From positions 1 through 10,407 of the forward strand of contig JBFJVZ010000288.1 in NCBI GenBank assembly GCA_041623895.1: a stretch of DNA of 10,407 nt, given 5' to 3'. The position numbers and the translations under genes are program-made. Shown piece by piece: positions 6,667 to 10,407 of this stretch; position 1 is the first letter of the stretch, and each line of letters starts with the position of its first letter. Origin of the DNA: JBFJVZ01 sp041623895. GTDB lineage: Bacteria; Planctomycetota; Planctomycetia; Pirellulales; Pirellulaceae. A model generated the notes under the pieces. The model had not been told where the DNA came from, ran no database searches, and was given only the letters and a program-made list of their open reading frames with translations.

Positions 6667-8166
6667 TTAGTAGGTTCCCGGGGGTCGCCGCTCAACGTCG
6701 GCCAACAATTCGTTCAGAGCAGCTCGCAATTCACGGACTTTTAGCGGCAGCGCGAGTAGTTTTCGCTTGGGGCCGCGGCGGGCGGCACCGATGACTTGTG
6801 TTTGCCGTCGATCAGCGAGCAAGATCGAGGGAATCTCAGCGGTGTGAACGTCGTCAGCGAAGCGGTTGAATGCCTCCACAGCCAGCGTTCCCAATTCGGA
6901 GGCGCCAAAGATAACGCAGTCGGCTGGAGACTCTTCATCGGGTATGAAGCGTGCGAGCGCCCGATTAGAGTCGGAAATGACCAGGACGCGATAGCCTCGC
7001 GACTTCAATCGATCTCGAATCACATTCTGCAAACTCGGCTTTGATTCGACCAGCATGATGACGTAGCCTTCACCTTCGTTGGTGGGCAACTCGTCATCCT
7101 CGTATTCCGCCATCGCCTGCGGATCACTCGCCCGACGTGACGGTCCTTTTTCCAGAGCGTCTATCACCTTCTTGACTTCGGCCTGCAAAGCGGCCGCAGA
7201 CTGCAATCGTTCCTCGGGTTTGAATTCGAGTGTTCGCTGCAGCAGGTGATTCACGACACCAGGAATGTCGGGGATCAATTCGTGAATCGGTGTGATTTCG
7301 TGGAACCGCGATACATTCAAACGCTGAAGCCGGTCGCGCGTTTCACTCAGGGCAGGGCGCCCAGACAACATGTGGTAGAGCATGTTGCCGGCGAAGTAAA
7401 CATCGCTGCGGGGATCATCCTTGCGGACGCCTGAGCCGCGTTCCAAAGCTGCGTAGTCGATGGCACGAACGTTTGGGCAATCAGCAATTTGCTCGGGATT
7501 CTTTCGATCGGTTAGAGCGGCCAATCCAAAGTCGACCAGCTTTGCTTTCCCATCGGCAGAGATCAAAACATTCGATAGTTTCAAGTCACGGTGCGAAATG
7601 CCGAAACTGGCTGCGTGCGCCAATCCCATGGCAACCTCATGCATCAACCGCAAGGCGAGCTTGACCGGCAGCTTACCGCGGATACGAACTAATTCGCGCA
7701 GCGTTTGTCCCTCGACGAACTCCATGACGATAAACGGATTTCGCGTGTCGGGGACAACGTCGACAATGGAGACGATGTTGGGATGGCGAAGTTTCAGGCC
7801 CATGCGTCCTTCACGAAGGAACTGCTCAAGTTCCTTTGCATCATCACGGAAGCGTTTGCGTAAAACCTTCACCGCGAATACTTCATCGCCGCGAGAGGCA
7901 CGGTAAACGCGCGCGAACGTGCCGGCGCCAATCAAGTACAGGACTTTGTAATCGCCATAGAAGAATCCCAACCGGTCTCCCTTGAGGACTTTTTCGGTCT
8001 GCAATGTCGTGATCACGCCGCGACGCTGCATGACAGCGACCACGTCATCAAGCGAATGATCGCCGACCCCCAGTTCGGACATGGCCTGCTCCACCAATCG
8101 TCGATCAGCGAGACCGAGGTCCCAGACGCGTCTGGCAAATTCGTCGGGCGTGGCAGGCGGATCCAT
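6667..8166 (-). CDS. Serine/threonine protein kinase with degenerate receiver-like C-terminus
   Basis: A 499-residue protein from the chosen start. Residues 5-65 are a helical N-terminal region. The protein kinase domain covers about 73-337: glycine loop IGAGTFARV (79-87), ATP-binding Lys100 in FAVKV, Glu119 in helix C, HRDLKLSN (192-199) with catalytic Asp194, DFG (212-214), and DPRSDVY (251-257) for subdomain IX. The APE position is changed to ALE. After an acidic, Ser-rich linker, residues 367-490 have the alternating pattern of a response-regulator receiver (VIMLVESKPSL, then KLLALPLKVREL), but lack the phospho-acceptor Asp (CVIFGAS) and the KP lysine (LP). No membrane segment is visible, so it should be cytosolic. 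In-frame ATGs at 8250 and 8295 exist; a TAGAAT box at 8249-8254 favours the start at 8166. Targets unknown. Confidence 0.88.
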   Translation of the reverse strand: MDPPATPDEFARRVWDLGLADRRLVEQAMSELGVGDHSLDDVVAVMQRRGVITTLQTEKVLKGDRLGFFYGDYKVLYLIGAGTFARVYRASRGDEVFAVKVLRKRFRDDAKELEQFLREGRMGLKLRHPNIVSIVDVVPDTRNPFIVMEFVEGQTLRELVRIRGKLPVKLALRLMHEVAMGLAHAASFGISHRDLKLSNVLISADGKAKLVDFGLAALTDRKNPEQIADCPNVRAIDYAALERGSGVRKDDPRSDVYFAGNMLYHMLSGRPALSETRDRLQRLNVSRFHEITPIHELIPDIPGVVNHLLQRTLEFKPEERLQSAAALQAEVKKVIDALEKGPSRRASDPQAMAEYEDDELPTNEGEGYVIMLVESKPSLQNVIRDRLKSRGYRVLVISDSNRALARFIPDEESPADCVIFGASELGTLAVEAFNRFADDVHTAEIPSILLADRRQTQVIGAARRGPKRKLLALPLKVRELRAALNELLADVERRPPGTY

Positions 8167-8248
8167 TGAAATTGAAGAGCAGATGTTCCAAGAAACGGCG
8201 AGTCCAACCCGGAAATCCAGGCCCGTGGCCAAGATCGGCGACCTTGAC

Positions 8249-8254
8249 ATTCTA
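8249..8254 (-). promoter_or_regulatory. Possible -10 box of the kinase gene
   Basis: TAGAAT on the minus strand matches the -10 consensus at 5 of 6 positions and would start transcription near 8242, about 75 nt before the chosen ATG at 8166. It overlaps the alternative ATG at 8250. No clear -35 is present. Confidence 0.3.
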
Positions 8255-8414
8255 CACAGATCCACTGTTTTGGGATGCTTGAGCCAAGTGCTCATGCCCC
8301 GAACAGACCATCGACCACTGCCTGAGTCCCGAAAACCTTCTTAATCGCTACCGTCAGCCGCTGCGAAGCGAGAAAGATCTGCCCATCGACAGCGACAATC
8401 GATACGGGCAAAGC

Positions 8415-8444
8415 AAAAACGGGAATGCGTCCTGCATTCCCGTT
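8415..8444 (-). terminator. Intrinsic terminator of the small basic protein gene
   Basis: AACGGGAATGC (8418-8428) and GCATTCCCGTT (8434-8444) form a perfect 11-bp stem with a 5-nt loop. Read on the minus strand the stem is followed by a T run (8415-8419, partly within the stem). It lies about 45 nt past the stop of the gene at 8488-8826 and upstream of the kinase, so the two genes should be separate transcription units. Confidence 0.8.
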
Positions 8445-8487
8445 AAAGCGTTCGCTGGACCGCGTCAGTCGAGCAGTCCGATCGACG

Positions 8488-8826
8488 TCAGTCGACCAGT
8501 CGTTCCAGGGCGGTCAAAGCCGACCGTGCCCGGCCGATGCCACCCATTTCGTCGACGATTGCCTTAACCTTGATGAGCGAATTGAAAGACACCTCGCCGG
8601 AACCATTCGTTTCGCGTTTTCCACTGCCAACGGGGCGACCGGGACGACCAATCTTGCCACCTTTCTTTTTGGAAACCGAACGAATGGTGCTGACGAACTG
8701 CGCGTTCACGACGATTCCTTTTTTCTTCAACGCCGCAACAACCTCTTTTGGTTTAGCACCGGGGTGGGAATTGTAGTAATCACGAATCGCTTGCGACTTG
8801 TTTGGACCTTTCGATTTCTTTGCCAT
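8488..8826 (-). CDS. Small basic protein with AT-hook-like GRP motif
   Basis: A 112-residue lysine-rich protein, probably DNA binding. Residues 9-50 (KSQAIRDYYNSHPGAKPKEVVAALKK and on through STIRS) are spaced like a small helix-turn-helix or winged-helix unit. Residues 58-70 carry GRPGRP (60-65) flanked by Lys and Gly, as in AT-hook minor-groove binders. The C-terminus (83-112) is a predicted helical segment with MGGIGRARSALTALERL. I recall similar small proteins in planctomycetes, without assigned function. The ATG is preceded by AAAGG about 11 nt upstream. It has its own strong terminator, and likely a promoter over 200 nt upstream that leaves a long leader. A nucleoid-associated or regulatory role is inference. 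Confidence 0.75.
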   Translation of the reverse strand: MAKKSKGPNKSQAIRDYYNSHPGAKPKEVVAALKKKGIVVNAQFVSTIRSVSKKKGGKIGRPGRPVGSGKRETNGSGEVSFNSLIKVKAIVDEMGGIGRARSALTALERLVD

Positions 8827-8845
8827 GATTGTGGGACCTTTGTTA

Positions 8846-8861
8846 TTGCACGATTGTGCAA
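8846..8861. promoter_or_regulatory. 16-bp dyad in the leader, possible operator
   Basis: TTGCAC (8846-8851) and GTGCAA (8856-8861) are a perfect inverted repeat around GATT, 20 nt upstream of the ATG of the small basic protein. The size and symmetry suit a dimeric repressor site, and the neighbouring DNA-binding protein is an obvious candidate. It would also form a small mRNA hairpin just before the ribosome-binding site. Confidence 0.35.
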
Positions 8862-9050
8862 ACGAGTGCTGAAGTGATACGGAATCGAACCGCCGTCAAC
8901 GTCGGTGGCCCCAAGTTGCCGCCAAGAACTGGCGGCGCGTCATCGTTCACAACAGTCCTTTTCCACGGCATTGAATAGATGTCCCAGCAATTCGCAGCCT
9001 CGACTGCGACCAAGAGCAGCTTGAGAAACACCTACTAATCAAGGGAGTCA

Positions 9051-9078
9051 ACGATAGATGATTTTCGCCGCATGTCAA
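9051..9078 (-). promoter_or_regulatory. Sigma-70-type promoter upstream of the small basic protein
   Basis: On the minus strand a perfect -35 TTGACA (+ coordinates 9073-9078) is followed after 16 nt by TATCGT (9051-9056, 4 of 6 matches). Transcription would begin near 9044, giving a leader of about 218 nt before the ATG at 8826. Confidence 0.45.
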
Positions 9079-9157
9079 TCGATCCGTACGAACGGACAGA
9101 GGTAGCGGATAACGTAATAAGACTTTTTGCCGCACCCTGGGGGCCAGCTTGAATAGG

Positions 9158-10407
9158 TCACATTCTTTCGGTCACGCCAATGCCTAGTAAGGACAGACCA
9201 AGCTTTAATACCCTTCCAGAGAGGGTCACCAAGGCCAGTCGAGTCGTTTGAATTGTTTCCGATTCAGCATTCAGGACGTGACAACGTTCGTTGAAGACGG
9301 CGTATGCTTTCGCCGTTTCGTAAATATAATCGATCAAATGATTGGGCGCGTAGTCTTGGTACACCGCTGTCAGTGCCTCTTCTAACCTCAACAACCACAG
9401 CGCGAGCGCTCGTTCGGCTGAATGCGAAAAGCAGATCCCGTCCCTGGAGGTACGCGCGATGATCTGTTCATCATTGACCTCCGCTTTTCTGAGAATGCTT
9501 TGCGTGCGCGCATAGGAATATTGAACGTATGTTGCGGTATTGCCGTCCATTGACACCATCTTTGTCAGATTGAACTTGTAGTCACTGGTTCGATGGTGCG
9601 AGAGATCTGCGTACTTGACTGCCCCGATGCCTACGACCTCGGCGATCTGGTTTTGCTCAGCTTTGTCCATCGGCGGATCCATGATTTTTAGCCGCTCTGG
9701 GTCGCACACGACAGCGCGGGCCCCGGCGACGGCATCATCCAGCAGGCCCTCCAACCCAATTAGCGAACCGCTTCTTGTTTTCAGTGGCTTACCGTCTTCG
9801 CCGAGCACGGTGCCGAAATTGACGTGCACCAATTTGATGCTGCCCAGATCGATCAGCTTGGCGACGTCAAAAAGCTTGTCAAAATGTTCGCTTTGCCGGC
9901 TGTCGACAACGTAAATAATCTCGTGCGGATCAAATTCGTGCAACCGATACTTCAGCGTTGCAATGTCGGTCGTGGAATACAGAAACGCGCCGTCTTTCTT
10001 TCTGATAATCATCGGCGCTTCAAAGTCATCCAAAAAGATACATAGCGCGCCATCACTTTCCCTGGCCAAGCCGCGTTGCTGCAAATCAGACACGACCTCC
10101 GACAACATTGGATGGTAGAAGCTCTCGCCCAATGTATGGTCAAAGGTGACATTCAGGCGTTGATAGACGCGATTGACTTCGTCCGTGCAATAGGGAAGAA
10201 ATTTCGTCCAGAGACCGACGTTTTCCGGATCACCCTCGTGCAGCTTTGCCGTTTCACGCAAGACCGCGTTTTCAATATCACCGTGCTCTTGGGCAGCAGC
10301 CAACAGCTCCGTATCGTTTTCGACGGTTGCAATTTTTTCTTGTGTACTGGCAAGTTTCTGTTCAAGACCCGCGAGTTTTCGCGACAAATTCGCGTCGGCT
10401 TTCTTTA
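9158..10407 (-). CDS. argS: Arginyl-tRNA synthetase, 3' part (runs off right edge)
   Basis: 415 codons plus stop of a class I arginyl-tRNA synthetase, which charges tRNA-Arg with arginine using ATP in the cytosol. The frame is open to the right edge, where it reads KKADANLSRK, so the N-terminal tRNA-binding domain and the HIGH motif lie outside. Visible parts: the Rossmann-fold segment STTDIATLKYRLHEF and VVDSRQSEHFDKLF, the KMSKS-equivalent GEDGKPLKTRSG about 200 residues from the first visible in-frame TTG, and the DALR anticodon-binding domain from TYVQYSYARTQSILR to the characteristic end LSLLGIGVTERM. It looks intact as far as seen. A TTG at 10387 is not the start, because the frame continues through it. 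Confidence 0.95.
   Translation of the reverse strand, partial: KKADANLSRKLAGLEQKLASTQEKIATVENDTELLAAAQEHGDIENAVLRETAKLHEGDPENVGLWTKFLPYCTDEVNRVYQRLNVTFDHTLGESFYHPMLSEVVSDLQQRGLARESDGALCIFLDDFEAPMIIRKKDGAFLYSTTDIATLKYRLHEFDPHEIIYVVDSRQSEHFDKLFDVAKLIDLGSIKLVHVNFGTVLGEDGKPLKTRSGSLIGLEGLLDDAVAGARAVVCDPERLKIMDPPMDKAEQNQIAEVVGIGAVKYADLSHHRTSDYKFNLTKMVSMDGNTATYVQYSYARTQSILRKAEVNDEQIIARTSRDGICFSHSAERALALWLLRLEEALTAVYQDYAPNHLIDYIYETAKAYAVFNERCHVLNAESETIQTTRLALVTLSGRVLKLGLSLLGIGVTERM

Larger units (their letters stand above)
8827..9157. other. 331-bp region without genes: leader of the small basic protein gene
   Basis: No supported gene lies between the argS stop and the small basic protein. A 62-codon GTG-initiated frame (9031 down to 8843, minus) has no good ribosome-binding site or recognisable family. 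The region holds a promoter (9051-9078), a 7-bp hairpin GCCGCCA/TGGCGGC (8918-8924 with 8930-8936), a 16-bp dyad (8846-8861), and another dyad upstream of the -35 (9082-9097). No clear argS terminator was seen. Confidence 0.5.

Noticed and set aside
6139..6744. Protein-like frames overlapping the tRNA genes, with peptides such as RRRRWDSNPRQADLQSAP and GDVPEWSKGADCKSACRG
   Set aside because: These are translations of the tRNA-Cys genes or their complements, a well-known class of spurious gene prediction.
8881..8891. GGTTCGATTCC on the minus strand, resembling a tRNA T loop
   Set aside because: The T stem has a mismatch and no acceptor, D or anticodon arm can be fitted around it.
8843..9031. 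62-codon GTG-initiated minus-strand frame in the leader region
   Set aside because: There is no Shine-Dalgarno or recognised family, and it overlaps the hairpin and dyad; it is more likely untranslated leader.
9125..9157. Possible argS terminator (CTGG-CCC-CCAG on the minus strand)
   Set aside because: The stem is only 4 bp with a 3-nt loop, and A residues rather than T residues follow.

Overview
The window looks like chromosomal DNA from a planctomycete, probably of the Pirellulaceae/Rhodopirellula type. This rests on moderate GC, one-gene transcription units on alternating strands, a PEP-CTERM secreted protein, a serine/threonine kinase with extra domains, a C-terminal-heme cytochrome, and a GGGAGGGCGAGGCTCC-type inverted repeat at the left edge. 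The assignment comes from gene character and memory of such genomes, not from a search. I see no transposase, phage gene, CRISPR array or rRNA.

Layout, left to right. 1-90: interspersed inverted repeat. 149-397 (-): FmdB-type zinc-ribbon protein. 534-1208 (+): NAD(P)H-hydrate epimerase (nnrE), overlapping by 8 nt, tail to tail, the diaminopimelate epimerase dapF (1201-2046, -). 2340-3032 (+): secreted PEP-CTERM protein whose ribosome-binding site lies in a hairpin. 3250-4950 (-): thiamine-diphosphate-dependent 2-oxo acid decarboxylase, divergent from 5018-5986 (+), a secreted cytochrome c'-like protein with an internal duplication. Each of these two genes is followed at once by what looks like the 3' end of another gene: a short unidentified remnant (3137-3247, -) and a clear alpha/beta-hydrolase C-terminus (5987-6199, +). 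6253-6325 (-) and 6559-6632 (+): two tRNA-Cys genes, both with anticodon GCA, arranged head to head. 6667-8166 (-): Ser/Thr kinase with a degenerate receiver-like tail. 8488-8826 (-): small basic protein with AT-hook-like GRP repeats, a clear intrinsic terminator and a long leader. 9158-10407 (-): 3' part of argS, running off the right edge.

Most genes are housekeeping and unrelated to one another: NAD(P)HX repair, lysine/peptidoglycan precursor synthesis and arginyl-tRNA charging. The decarboxylase/cytochrome pair is the only gene couple that seems to share a regulatory region (67 bp, with an extended -10 box for the cytochrome). The parts most worth a second look are that pair bracketed by two gene remnants, the duplicated cytochrome with one heme-less unit, the kinase with a pseudo-receiver, and the twin tRNA-Cys genes. 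I found no convincing new multi-gene defence or metabolic system.
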